Origin: Patescibacteria group bacterium
GTDB taxonomy: Bacteria; Patescibacteriota; Minisyncoccia; Phycocordibacterales; BOKC01
Reading direction: 5' to 3'
Length of the DNA: 64,000 bases
Assembly: GCA_016860785.1 (NCBI GenBank)
Contig: BOKC01000003.1
Coordinates: 28,300-92,299, forward strand
Positions 48,628 through 56,742 of this stretch are shown here, piece by piece; position 1 is the first letter of the stretch; each line of letters opens with the position of its first letter. A program made the translations under genes and the position numbers. The notes under the pieces were generated by a model that ran no database searches, was not told the origin of the DNA, and was given only the letters and a program-made list of their open reading frames with translations.

Positions 48628-49560
48628 CTATTCTTTTTTTTGTTGTTTTCGCTTTGCCTGAATTGCATTGGCTTCAGGAACTCTGATACCCGAAGCCAAT
48701 CCCAGCCATTCCAGGCCTTTGATTATCCACCAACTAGGGTCCATCTGTCCGCGTAGAAGACCGTGCTTGGCGGACCAGAGGAAAGCGTGGTGGCCGTTGT
48801 GCCAACCTTCGCCCCAACCCAAGAGGCCGAAGATCCAGTTGTTGCGACTCTGGTCTTCACTTTGGAAATCTTTCCGCCCCCAAAGATGGCAGATGGAATT
48901 GATACTCCAAGTCACGTGGTGCACGGTTCCTATGCGGATGATTCCACCCCAGAGAAAACCACGGAAAGCTCCTTCCCATGTGCCGACAAAAAGCCAGCCC
49001 ACGAGAGTCGGAAGCAGAAGTCCTAGGGCGACCCAAAGGAGAAAGAGTTTGTCGATCCAGACGAGAAGGCGCTCTTTCTTTAACTTTTTCGTCATCCTCT
49101 CCATTTCCGAGGACGGCATATCGTGGGAGAAGAGCCATCCAACATGGGCGTGCCAGAATCCGCGCCAGATCGCCCAGAATCCTTCTCCGTAGGCATGGGG
49201 TGAGTGTGGGTCGCCTTCTTGGTCGCTCCTAGAGTGATGCTTCATGTGAACGGCGCACCACTGGAACAGATTTCCTTGGGCTGTCATTGAGCCCAAGATT
49301 CCTAGCGTAGCTTTCACCGGAGAGTAGGTCTTGAATGAAGCGTGAGTGAAGAGTCGGTGGAAACCGACTGTTACTCCCAGTCCAGTGATAGAGTGCCAGA
49401 AGACGAGCTGGATGATGTCGAGGGCGTAAACCCCGCGCCCCCAAGAGAGCCAGATGGCCAAGATCAGGCCGACGAGTGGGGCAATGACGAAGAACAAAAC
49501 TCCCAGTCTTGTGGAACGAGACGACGGCAGAGCCGTCACTCCGGTCTCTGCGATCGTCAT
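48628..49560 (-). CDS. Acyl-CoA/fatty-acid desaturase (GC-rich cassette)
   Basis: 310 residues, four TM helices and the three His boxes of membrane di-iron delta-9 desaturases: HRLFTH near 68, HMKHH near 106 and HNGHH near 256. Introduces a double bond in acyl chains; needs O2 and an electron donor, neither visible here. GC-rich, SD AAGGAG 8 nt before ATG 49560, own terminator. Unusual for a CPR genome, which usually lacks fatty-acid synthesis, so it may act on scavenged lipids. Confidence 0.93.
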   Translation of the reverse strand: MTIAETGVTALPSSRSTRLGVLFFVIAPLVGLILAIWLSWGRGVYALDIIQLVFWHSITGLGVTVGFHRLFTHASFKTYSPVKATLGILGSMTAQGNLFQWCAVHMKHHSRSDQEGDPHSPHAYGEGFWAIWRGFWHAHVGWLFSHDMPSSEMERMTKKLKKERLLVWIDKLFLLWVALGLLLPTLVGWLFVGTWEGAFRGFLWGGIIRIGTVHHVTWSINSICHLWGRKDFQSEDQSRNNWIFGLLGWGEGWHNGHHAFLWSAKHGLLRGQMDPSWWIIKGLEWLGLASGIRVPEANAIQAKRKQQKKE

Positions 49561-49706
49561 TTTGTCTTCTCCTTCTTAGTTTGTGGTGTGCTTTGTATCA
49601 GTATATTTACCTGTCGTTCTGAACACGGGCATTGGCAAGAAAGACGAAGAGGAACTTTCCATCTTCCAATATAGCACAATTTTGTGACGTCGATTAATTT
49701 TTACCA

Positions 49707-50861
49707 CTAATACTTCAAATACTTTTTACCTCTTAATTTCTCGGGTAGATAGCTTTCCTTTCCGTCGTCTGGCGGATATTTTTCATAACCTTTTCCATAA
49801 TCTAAATCTTTCATTAATTTTGTCGGAGCGTTTCTGATTTTTAAAGGAATCGGCAAGTTGCCAAATTTTTTAACATCTTCCAGAGCGCGGAAGTATGCGT
49901 CATAACTTCGCCTATCTTTTTTGGCAGTGGAGAGATAAACCACACCATGAGCCAAATTAATTTGAGCTTCGGGCATACCGATTACTTCAACTGCCTTGAA
50001 AACTTCGTTGGCGACAACGAGTGCTGTCGGTTGCGCCATCCCGATATCTTCCGAAGCAAAAATAACCATTCTGCGAGCTATAAATTTCGGGTCTTCGCCG
50101 GTATCAATCATTCTGGCAAGATAATAAAGCGCGGCATCCGGCTGGCTGGCGCGCATCGATTTTATGAAAGCGCTTATAGTGTTGTAATGTTCGTCACCTT
50201 TTTTATCATAACGAAGGTATTTAGATTGAACAGTGTTTTTTAAGTTTTCTAGTGTAATTTTTTTAAAGATTCGTTCTGTATTATCAAGGATTGAAATTGC
50301 TTGGCGGGCATCGCCTTGAGAATAGGAAATTATCCAATCTTCCGCCGATTTTGGCATTTTCATTCCGGTTTTTTTAAGAATTTTTTTCATATCATCTTCT
50401 GAAAAACTTTCAAGAACAAAAACTTGGCAACGTGAAAGAAGTGGCGCGATAATTTCAAAGCTCGGATTTTCTGTTGTAGCGCCGATCAAAGTTAATTCCC
50501 CGCTTTCAACGAATGGCAGAAGATAGTCCTGCTGGGCTTTATTGAAGCGATGAATTTCATCGAGAAATAGGATATGGGGTTTAGGGTCTAGGGTCTGGGG
50601 TTTAGGTGCGATAATTTTTTTGATGTCTTCCTTTCCCGCAGAGACTGCAGATAATTCGTGTAGTTCTCCTCCTAAGCTTTTAGAATAAATTCTGGCGAGT
50701 GTAGTTTTTCCACATCCTGGCGGACCCCAAAGAATAAAAGAGAAAAGATGTTTTTGTTCAATAGCTTGTTCTATCGGCTTACTTTTCCCCACTAAGTGGT
50801 TTTGGCCGATAAATTCCTTGAGATTTTTTGGTCTGCTTTTTGAAGCGAGTGGCTCTGGCAT
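49707..50861 (-). CDS. rarA: Replication-associated recombination protein A
   Basis: AAA+ ATPase of the RarA/MgsA/WRNIP1 family acting at stalled forks. Walker [13 protein letters not shown] near 47, Walker [16 protein letters not shown], sensor [10 protein letters not shown], and the C-terminal MgsA domain ([34 protein letters not shown]). 384 aa. Between the first helix and Walker B the peptide [12 protein letters not shown] is encoded by a CCCTAAAC-type repeat. Confidence 0.96.
   Translation of the reverse strand: MPEPLASKSRPKNLKEFIGQNHLVGKSKPIEQAIEQKHLFSFILWGPPGCGKTTLARIYSKSLGGELHELSAVSAGKEDIKKIIAPKPQTLDPKPHILFLDEIHRFNKAQQDYLLPFVESGELTLIGATTENPSFEIIAPLLSRCQVFVLESFSEDDMKKILKKTGMKMPKSAEDWIISYSQGDARQAISILDNTERIFKKITLENLKNTVQSKYLRYDKKGDEHYNTISAFIKSMRASQPDAALYYLARMIDTGEDPKFIARRMVIFASEDIGMAQPTALVVANEVFKAVEVIGMPEAQINLAHGVVYLSTAKKDRRSYDAYFRALEDVKKFGNLPIPLKIRNAPTKLMKDLDYGKGYEKYPPDDGKESYLPEKLRGKKYLKY
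50576..50606. repeat. GGGTTTAG repeat inside rarA
   Basis: GGGGTTTAGG at 50576-50585 and 50597-50606 flank two GGGTCT units. In frame, encoding [10 protein letters not shown]. Similar CCCTAAACC wording occurs in intergenic DNA near 55960-55985 and in the phosphomannomutase insertion. Confidence 0.6.
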
Positions 50862-50935
50862 TACCCGATAATTATATCAAAAATGACAACTGTTTCTTTG
50901 TTTTTTGAATCGATCTTTTTTCGATTATTTACTCT

Positions 50936-50981
50936 ATACAAAACATTCCAACATTCTATAGAATGTTGGAATGTTTTGTAT
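50936..50981. repeat. 46-bp perfect palindrome
   Basis: Two 21-bp arms (50936-50956 and 50961-50981), exact reverse complements around TATA. It lies 14 bp past the stop of the Cys-rich gene (minus strand). No T-run follows beyond the arm, so a DNA-level palindrome or mRNA 3' hairpin. The rest of 50862-50995 shows no gene. Confidence 0.85.
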
Positions 50982-50995
50982 GAGACTAAAAACAG

Positions 50996-52030
50996 CTAAA
51001 AACTTCTATAATAATTCTCAACCTCTCTCAAACAAATATCGCTGATATCAGAATCGAAGGTGGTGCAAAGTTCCTTTGCTTGGTTATCAGAATGAAAATA
51101 AGATACAAAATCACGGGCTGCACCGATAATGCAATATAATTGTTCGCCACTGTTTTCGCCGATGAGGCAAATATCTTTTGTGTTTTTAATATCACTTACC
51201 GTTTGTCCGGAAGCATCTCGTCCCAAGCTCTGAAAACAAGTTCTCTTGTATCTTTCCTCAACTTTTCGACACTCACTAAAAGCATCAGCAAAATCATAGC
51301 CGTTGTTTTTTAAAACAAAAGAAGTTTGCATCAGATAACAGGCATGCTTGTTTTTCTCCGGCACAGCGGGGCAAGGATACATCGGTTCATCTGGTCTCAA
51401 ATAATCGGTAAAGTGATTTTCAAAATCAGCAATAACATTTTCCATAAAGACTCCGCCATAGCACGATTCTCTCTCCCACGCTCCATCCAAATAGTCGCAA
51501 AGCTTGAGCGCTTTAAAGAGCTCGTTTTTAGTCACATACATCACACCGTGTCCCAAACCATGAACACAATTGTAATAGTCAAAAGAATAATTTTCTCTAC
51601 CCGGAATCTTCTGACAAATTTCGTTTATAACTTTTGGTAATTCTTCTGTCTTGGTTTTGTAGAGATTACCCTCCATTACACCATGATAATATCCTGACCA
51701 GCAAAAGTGGTCTCCTTGTCGATAGGCCTCTATCAAATCAGGATATTTTTTAACTGCCGCGCGCCCGATGACGTGAGTCAAAAGATGGCAATAATTTTTG
51801 ACTAAAGAATTGTCTTTCTCATATTGCATTTTTAAGTCGGAAAAAGCCGCGGTTATGTTTTGTTTTTCCACTAGATTCTGATAGTGCTTTTCAAAGCAGT
51901 AAAAATCAGTGCATTCTAAATTTTGTTTTTCAGACTCTCTCTCTTTTTTTTCTGAAGAAATAAGAATCAATAAAGTCGCTGAAAGAAAGGCAATTAATAA
52001 GATGATTATGATAATTGGCTTTTTACTCAT
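50996..52030 (-). CDS. Exported Cys/His-rich protein of unknown function
   Basis: 344 residues: N-terminal membrane anchor (about 4-25) then an outside domain with 16 cysteines. Repeated motifs pair Cys with His or Gly: CHLLTHVIG, CWSGYYHGVMEG, CVHGLGHGVM, CYGGVFMEN, CFQSLGRDA. The helical repeats joined by likely disulfides and the HG(L)GHG motifs suggest metal or cofactor binding outside the cell, but I do not recognise the family with certainty. Confidence 0.75.
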   Translation of the reverse strand: MSKKPIIIIILLIAFLSATLLILISSEKKERESEKQNLECTDFYCFEKHYQNLVEKQNITAAFSDLKMQYEKDNSLVKNYCHLLTHVIGRAAVKKYPDLIEAYRQGDHFCWSGYYHGVMEGNLYKTKTEELPKVINEICQKIPGRENYSFDYYNCVHGLGHGVMYVTKNELFKALKLCDYLDGAWERESCYGGVFMENVIADFENHFTDYLRPDEPMYPCPAVPEKNKHACYLMQTSFVLKNNGYDFADAFSECRKVEERYKRTCFQSLGRDASGQTVSDIKNTKDICLIGENSGEQLYCIIGAARDFVSYFHSDNQAKELCTTFDSDISDICLREVENYYRSF

Positions 52031-52044
52031 AAATTAATTAAAGA

Positions 52045-52626
52045 CTATTTAACAACAAAACGCCACTTTTTCTTACTCCAAATGGGCCCGGCGTAATGAA
52101 CCCCAATTCGGGGAGTTCTTTGGGTTCTGTTTTTAGGAATTTTGAATCCCCGATCTTCAAACCAGAGTTTATTTTTAGGTATCGCTTTTCTTTCATGAAG
52201 TTTTTTATCTATTTTCAAAAACCCACTCAATTTTCCCGGTCCGTTTAAATTAGTTTTCAGATTTTGCTTGCCTGCCGGCGAGATAGAACTGTCAGCTTTT
52301 AGGTTGGAAACAATTTCTCCGCCTCTAATTAAGATTGCTGAAGGATAATCTTTCTTACCGACGACGATATTTATCATCCAATGCATGCCATAGCATAGGT
52401 AAATATAAAATCGCCCGCCTTCTTCAAACATTATTTTATTCCGCTTGGTCTTGTCACGGAAAGCGTGGCTAGCGCGGTCTTCAAAACCGTCGTAAATTTC
52501 AAGCTCGGTAATTTTTACCGCGATTTGTTTCCGACCAATTCTCCTAACTAAAACTTTTCCAAGCAAATCAATAGCTACCTTTTCCGTCGGCCTTTGAAAA
52601 AATTCTTGAGACAGGACTTTAGGCAT
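52045..52626 (-). CDS. DNA-3-methyladenine glycosylase (AAG/MPG family)
   Basis: Removes alkylated purines. 193 residues: ITELEIYDGFEDRASHAFRD, KTKRNKIMFEEGGRFYIYLC, YGMHWMINIVV and RTPRIGVHYAG are the AAG signatures with the active-site Glu and the intercalating Tyr region. A third repair gene in the window with UDG and MGMT. Its start lies next to the terminator of the PRTase gene upstream. Confidence 0.94.
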   Translation of the reverse strand: MPKVLSQEFFQRPTEKVAIDLLGKVLVRRIGRKQIAVKITELEIYDGFEDRASHAFRDKTKRNKIMFEEGGRFYIYLCYGMHWMINIVVGKKDYPSAILIRGGEIVSNLKADSSISPAGKQNLKTNLNGPGKLSGFLKIDKKLHERKAIPKNKLWFEDRGFKIPKNRTQRTPRIGVHYAGPIWSKKKWRFVVK

Positions 52627-52647
52627 TTTGAAATGATATCAAACTGA

Positions 52648-52693
52648 TGAAAAAATATAAAAAAAGCCGCCTCACACTGAAGTGCTTGGCGGC
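52648..52693 (-). terminator. Terminator of the PRTase gene
   Basis: GCCGCC (52666-52671) pairs with GGCGGC (52688-52693), with an inner CACT/AGTG stem, and TTTTTTTATATTTTTT follows on the minus strand. Confidence 0.88.
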
Positions 52694-52717
52694 CATCATG
52701 TACAGCCCCCGTGTTGT

Positions 52718-53428
52718 TTACTGCATCCTCATCAGTTTCGCCCAGTTCTTCTTCACCTCGAACTCGACCTTGCCGGCGGCGATATCCGCTGCAACAGCGG
52801 GATCGTCCTGCTCGAATTCCGGATATGCTTCACGAATGGAAGCGACGACGGGCAGGCCCTTGTAGGTCGTGTCGTGGACCGGAGAGCGATTGAGTGCGCC
52901 AATGAGGAGTACGATTTTCGCTCCGGTCACCGCGATTTCTGCGAGAGTGTTGTCGGTGTTCTGGAAGTTGTTGAAGACATCTTCCGCGATCGCGATACGT
53001 TCGCCTTGCTCGAAGTCGAATTGCGAGAGGTCCCAGGTGTATTCCTGTTTCTTTCCCGCTTCGACCGCCTTTGGCTTCTTGTCTGCGTAGGTGAATCGCT
53101 TGCCGGCAACGAGCGCAAACATCTGACCGAACGTCCGACCACCTTGCGGAATTCCGCAGACAGTGTCGAACGTATGGAGCAGACCCTGATCACTGAGCTT
53201 CTGGCAGGCCGTCTCGGCAAATGCCACGACCGCCTTCGGGTGAACTTCGATCCGCCGGAAGTTGAAGTAGATGTCTCCGACGAGGTTACGTCCCTTGCTG
53301 TCTTTCCCTGCGTAGGCAACCAAGGGTCCCTTGCGCACGGAGCCGTCCTTCGGACACACATACACTGCCTTGCAGCGCTTTCCGAGCTCCAGGAGATCTT
53401 CCCCTGGGATTGGAATGATTGGCTTCAT
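52718..53428 (-). CDS. Phosphoribosyltransferase, orotate-PRTase-like (GC-rich cassette)
   Basis: 236 residues. A Type I PRTase fold is suggested by GLLHTFDTVCGIPQGGRTFG, the Lys pair in YADKKPKAVEAGKK, and a PRPP-loop-like RIAIAEDVFNNFQNTDNTLAEI (VxxEDVxTTG in OPRT). Together with pyrD and pyrC an OPRT (pyrE) role is likely but not proven; loop residues differ from the consensus. ATG 53428 has GGAAAGGA before it; the frame is open to 53476. Confidence 0.68.
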   Translation of the reverse strand: MKPIIPIPGEDLLELGKRCKAVYVCPKDGSVRKGPLVAYAGKDSKGRNLVGDIYFNFRRIEVHPKAVVAFAETACQKLSDQGLLHTFDTVCGIPQGGRTFGQMFALVAGKRFTYADKKPKAVEAGKKQEYTWDLSQFDFEQGERIAIAEDVFNNFQNTDNTLAEIAVTGAKIVLLIGALNRSPVHDTTYKGLPVVASIREAYPEFEQDDPAVAADIAAGKVEFEVKKNWAKLMRMQ

Positions 53429-53534
53429 GGTTATTCCTTTCCACTCATGAGTATCTCTCCTATTTTTTGAGAACATTTTACATTCACCCGGACAGTCCGG
53501 CTGAATTCTGCCGACAGATTAGCATAAAATTATA

Positions 53535-53569
53535 AAAAGAAAAGAGCCGGATGTTGGACAGCCGGCTTC
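53535..53569 (-). terminator. Terminator after the fba/zinc-ribbon region
   Basis: GAGCCGG (53544-53550) pairs with CCGGCTTC (53562-53569); TTTTCTTTTT follows on the minus strand. Confidence 0.75.
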
Positions 53570-53589
53570 GGTGGGTAGCACGACGATAG

Positions 53590-53700
53590 TCAGCCAATTT
53601 GCGGACCAACCCCGCACTGGAGGCAATTTCCAAACTGGTTAAACTCACAGTTTCCACAGTTCCGACAGGGACTTTCGCCAGCAGGGGGCTTGTTTGAGAT
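53590..53700 (-). CDS. Candidate small zinc-ribbon ORF without normal start
   Basis: Between fba and its terminator a frame encodes ...PPAGESPCRNCGNCEFNQFG then NCLQCGVGPQIG and stop: a CxxCxxC...CxxC zinc-ribbon pattern unlikely by chance. No ATG/GTG/TTG exists in frame; the nearest option is ATC 53700 downstream of AAGGAG. ATG at 53709 in another frame would reach it if one C of a CCCCC run (53682 region) were absent. Real gene, frameshifted gene or chance. Confidence 0.4.
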   Translation of the reverse strand: MSNKPPAGESPCRNCGNCEFNQFGNCLQCGVGPQIG

Positions 53701-54746
53701 TAAGCAACATCTCCTTCTTCCAAAGTCAGAGAATATTTGCCAAGAGTTGCCAGAGAGTTCATTTTAGAGCGGTGGAGAAAAACTTTTTGAGCTTCTGGAA
53801 CATTTTCTTTTTTACCAGCCCAAGTTTTTAAAGTGCTTTCTTGAAGGGCTCGGCCATAAGAGAAACTCAAGCGCCACGGCAAATCCTTAATTTGATTCAT
53901 AGCATTTAAATTTTCGGTTGCTTCAACTTCACTTTGTCCGCCGGAGAGAAAAACAATGCCAGGGAGATTTTCAGGTAAAACTTTCTTAAATAAACTTATT
54001 GTAGCTTTGGCAACTTCTTCCGGCGAAGTTTTTTGTCCCGAATTCTTTCCGGGGATAATCATATTGGGTTTTAAAATTATTCCTTCAATTTGTACTTTGA
54101 CTTTATTTAAATCTTCAAAAAGATAATTTAAAGTCTTCTCTGTAACTTCTTCACATTTTTCTATTTTATGACTACTATCCATTAAAACTTCCGGCTCAAC
54201 AATGGGCACAATTCCCGCTTCTTGGCAGTATTTGGCATATTGAGCTAAATCTCTAGCAGTTATTTTTAGATTTTCTTCGGTCGGCAATCCATCAGTTTGC
54301 GAATAATTTTCGTTAATTGTTATAACAGTGCGCCACTTGGCAAATTTTGCACCAATAGAGGCATATTCTTTTAGTCGTTCCGACAAGCCCTCCAATCCTT
54401 TGGTAATTTTTTCATCAGGCGAGTTCGGGTCTGGGATAGTCCCTTGGTCAACTTTTATTCCTGGCAGGATTCCTGAATTTTGTAAAACCGAAACAAAAGT
54501 TTGCCCACTTTCCGTTGATTGGCGGATCGTTTCGTCATACATAATCACACCGGAAATATATTTTCCGATATCAGGTGTTGCAAAAAGAAGCTCGCGATAA
54601 GCTCTTCTGTTTTCTTCGGTATTTTCCAGATTTATGGCACTGAAACGTTTTCCAATCGTGTCGGTGCTTTCATCAGCCGCTAGAATTCCTTTCCCCGGCG
54701 CAACCATCTGCTTTGCGATTTCGTTTAGTTCTTTTATATTTTTCAT
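53700..54746 (-). CDS. Fructose-bisphosphate aldolase class I
   Basis: 348 residues, eukaryote-like class I aldolase: MVAPGKGILAADESTDTIGK, Schiff-base Lys in GIILKPNMIIPG, EPEVLMDSSHKIEKC and FLSGGQSEVEATENLNAMN. Cleaves/forms fructose-1,6-bisphosphate. Upstream glpX lies 63 nt away on the same strand, so the pair may serve gluconeogenesis. Confidence 0.96.
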   Translation of the reverse strand: MKNIKELNEIAKQMVAPGKGILAADESTDTIGKRFSAINLENTEENRRAYRELLFATPDIGKYISGVIMYDETIRQSTESGQTFVSVLQNSGILPGIKVDQGTIPDPNSPDEKITKGLEGLSERLKEYASIGAKFAKWRTVITINENYSQTDGLPTEENLKITARDLAQYAKYCQEAGIVPIVEPEVLMDSSHKIEKCEEVTEKTLNYLFEDLNKVKVQIEGIILKPNMIIPGKNSGQKTSPEEVAKATISLFKKVLPENLPGIVFLSGGQSEVEATENLNAMNQIKDLPWRLSFSYGRALQESTLKTWAGKKENVPEAQKVFLHRSKMNSLATLGKYSLTLEEGDVA

Positions 54747-54809
54747 TTCATAAATTATATCAAAATCTATTTAAATAGTTGGTTTTTGTTATAAGTTACA
54801 AGTTACTTG

Positions 54810-55751
54810 TTATTTATTTAACCTATGCTCTGTCGTGATATACCTAACTGTTCCCGACTGACTGCGTATGACTATTGAATGGGTAATAATTTTATCTCCG
54901 GCAAAGCGAACACCCCTTAGAATCGGCCCGTCAATAACTCCAGTGGCGGTGAAAGTCAGCACTTTGCCTTTCGCTAAATCATTTGCTGAATAAATTTTCT
55001 TTGTGTTTAAACCAGATTTTTTTAAAAGATTTTTATGATGTTCGTTTGGTGGATTAAATCGGCAAAAAATTTGGCCACCAAAGGTTTTTATTGCTGTAGC
55101 CGACAAAACCGCTTCGGCACTGCCCCCGGTGCCCATAAGCAGGTCAATTCCAGATTCAGGTATACAAGTTGCAATACTTCCGGAAACATCACCGTCTGTT
55201 ATAAGGCGAACTCGCGCGCCGGCTTTCCTGATTTGGTTTATTAAGCTCTCATGTCTCGGTTTGTCTAAGACCACTACCGTGATGTCTCTTACTTTTTTAC
55301 CGAGAACTTTGGCGGTTTTCTCTATATTTATTTTAACCGGCGCGTCTAGACGAATTAGCTTTGCTACTTTTGGCCCTGCGACGATTTTTTCCATATAAGT
55401 GTCTGGTGCTGAAAGGAGAGACTCTTTTGGGCCAGAGCAAATGACCGACATTGCATTTGGCCGGCCATAAGCAACACTTGCTGTGCATTCCAAGGGATCA
55501 ACGGCAATATCCATTATTGGGCTTTTTCCTCTGCCGACTTTTTCGCCTATGTAAAGCTCCGGCGCTTCGTCTTTTTGTCCTTCACCGATGACAATTCGTC
55601 CGGCAAAATTAATCTGATTAAACCGGTCGCGCATTTCATCAACCGCCGCCCCGTCGGCTTTTTTCTTATCTCCTCTACCAATCCAGCGAGCGGCGGCGAT
55701 AGCCGCCGCTTCAGTTACTCTTACAAATTCTAATGCTAAATTTCTGTCCAT
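54810..55751 (-). CDS. glpX: Class II fructose-1,6-bisphosphatase (GlpX)
   Basis: 313 residues. AAAIAAARWIGRGDKKKADG, the metal site GEGQKDEAPELYIGE, DIAVDPLECTASVAYG and GTGGSAEAVLSATAIK are GlpX signatures. Dephosphorylates fructose-1,6-bisphosphate. The ATG lies at the edge of an inverted repeat (see 55750-55892) and no SD is present. Confidence 0.96.
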   Translation of the reverse strand: MDRNLALEFVRVTEAAAIAAARWIGRGDKKKADGAAVDEMRDRFNQINFAGRIVIGEGQKDEAPELYIGEKVGRGKSPIMDIAVDPLECTASVAYGRPNAMSVICSGPKESLLSAPDTYMEKIVAGPKVAKLIRLDAPVKINIEKTAKVLGKKVRDITVVVLDKPRHESLINQIRKAGARVRLITDGDVSGSIATCIPESGIDLLMGTGGSAEAVLSATAIKTFGGQIFCRFNPPNEHHKNLLKKSGLNTKKIYSANDLAKGKVLTFTATGVIDGPILRGVRFAGDKIITHSIVIRSQSGTVRYITTEHRLNK

Positions 55752-55892
55752 CCCGTTAGTAGTAGGACGCGAACGCTAAAATCGATGTTTTAGAGTTCGA
55801 CTCCGTAAATTAATTTTTAATTTTAATATCATATCTATAATATTATACAATGTGCGTCCGCCCTGCCTGCAGGCGGGGACTACTAACGGGAT
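55750..55892. repeat. Inverted repeat overlapping glpX start, with promoter inside
   Basis: ATCCCGTTAGTAGT (55750-55763) and ACTACTAACGGGAT (55879-55892) are exact reverse complements; GGACGC/GCGTCC extends the pairing around a GC-rich mini-hairpin (CCTGCAGG, 55865-55872 area). The inner 85 bp holds a minus-strand TATAAT (55842-55847). Two bases of the glpX ATG belong to the arm. Confidence 0.75.
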
Positions 55893-55919
55893 CCATATTT
55901 GTTATCTTTTCCACTCCTC

Positions 55920-56040
55920 CACTTTAGGGTAGAAATGTATTAATTAAATTTCTATACCTTAAACCCTAGTGCCTAAACCCTAATTCAGTTCGGGCTGCCC
56001 GGAATCCCGATACAACAGCAAAGCTGTGTACGGGACAAGT
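55920..56040. repeat. Gene-free region with two hairpins
   Basis: TTTAGGGTAGAAAT near 55923-55936 pairs with ATTTCTATACCTTAAA about 11 bp later, and CCCGATACAACAGC-AAA-GCTGTGTACGGG lies at 56006-56034. CCCTAAACCC wording between them matches the rarA repeat. No gene seen. Confidence 0.55.
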
Positions 56041-56085
56041 TGAACCTATTTTACAACTTTTACCTCGTAGTAATTTGGGAAGTTT

Positions 56086-56159
56086 TGGTCGGAGTACCCG
56101 GAATCGAACCGGAGCCGCACCCACCCCATGGGTGTATACTACCACTATACTATACTCCG
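56086..56159 (-). tRNA. tRNA-Pro (anticodon GGG)
   Basis: Minus strand: acceptor CGGAGTA/TACTCCG, discriminator A and encoded CCA, D arm with GTGGTAG, anticodon stem CACCC/GGGTG with loop ATGGGGT, T arm TCCGGTTCGATTCCGGG. Reads CCC/CCU codons. Confidence 0.93.
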
Positions 56160-56201
56160 TTTTACTTCTAATTAAATAAAAACTAATCCTCTTTATATTT
56201 A

Positions 56202-56237
56202 CCCCGTATCAAGTTGTCTGACAACTTTGGTATGGGG
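56202..56237. repeat. CCCCGTATC hairpin repeat
   Basis: Left arm CCCCGTATCAAGTTGTC and right arm GACAACTTTGGTATGGGG pair with two mismatches and one bulge. Shares TTGGTATGGGGC with the hairpin at 32874-32901. Confidence 0.6.
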
Positions 56238-56274
56238 CCACAGCCCGTATTATTTTATGTATTGTATCAAGCTG

Positions 56275-56313
56275 TTTTAAAGCAAACAAAAACCCCGCCG
56301 GGACAGCGGGGGT
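56275..56313 (-). terminator. Terminator of the 56380 gene
   Basis: ACCCCGC (56292-56298) pairs with GCGGGGGT (56306-56313); TTTTTGTTTGC follows on the minus strand. Confidence 0.85.
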
Positions 56314-56379
56314 CGCTTGAGAGCTAGGTTGGGACTAGAAGAGGGTTAGTTGTTTTCGCTCTCTCGCTTCTCGTTCGGC

Positions 56380-56697
56380 TTATTTCTTCCGACACGCTTT
56401 GCGCTTGATTGTCTGGAATGACACTTCCTTGATTTTGCCGTTTCCTTCCTGACAATAAACGACAAAATCTCTGTCCTCTTTGATGTCTTTGTTTTTTCTC
56501 AAATGAGCGATTTGGTTGTGTTCGCGACAACGCCAAAGATTGCGGGTAGAGCCGTCTTGTAATAGGACTTGTTCACAGGCCTCTTCGGCGTCAAGAATCC
56601 TGCTTAGAATGAGGTTCGTCAACGGGCTTGTTGGCTCCACATACCACGTGTACTCGCGCTTACGGCGCTTACGTATTTTCTTTTCATCTTTCGGCAT
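56380..56697 (-). CDS. Basic hypothetical protein (GC-rich cassette)
   Basis: 105 residues, Lys/Arg-rich ends (KIRKRRKREYTWYVEP; TIKRKACRKK). The middle has RCREHNQIAHLRKNKDIKED. No family recognised; HNQIAH is not a convincing HNH. Promoter TTGATT/TAGAAT, AGGGGG before ATG 56697, own terminator. Confidence 0.62.
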   Translation of the reverse strand: MPKDEKKIRKRRKREYTWYVEPTSPLTNLILSRILDAEEACEQVLLQDGSTRNLWRCREHNQIAHLRKNKDIKEDRDFVVYCQEGNGKIKEVSFQTIKRKACRKK

Positions 56698-56742
56698 CCG
56701 CCACCCCCTTTTCTGGTTTTGCGGTGTCTTGAATCTTTTTTA

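Noticed and set aside
52682..53470. 262-aa plus-strand frame opposite the PRTase
   Set aside because: Long only because of GC-rich antisense composition; the minus strand encodes a recognisable PRTase with SD and terminator.
56380..56697. HNH endonuclease
   Set aside because: The HNQIAH segment lacks the second and third elements and the zinc cysteines of HNH domains.
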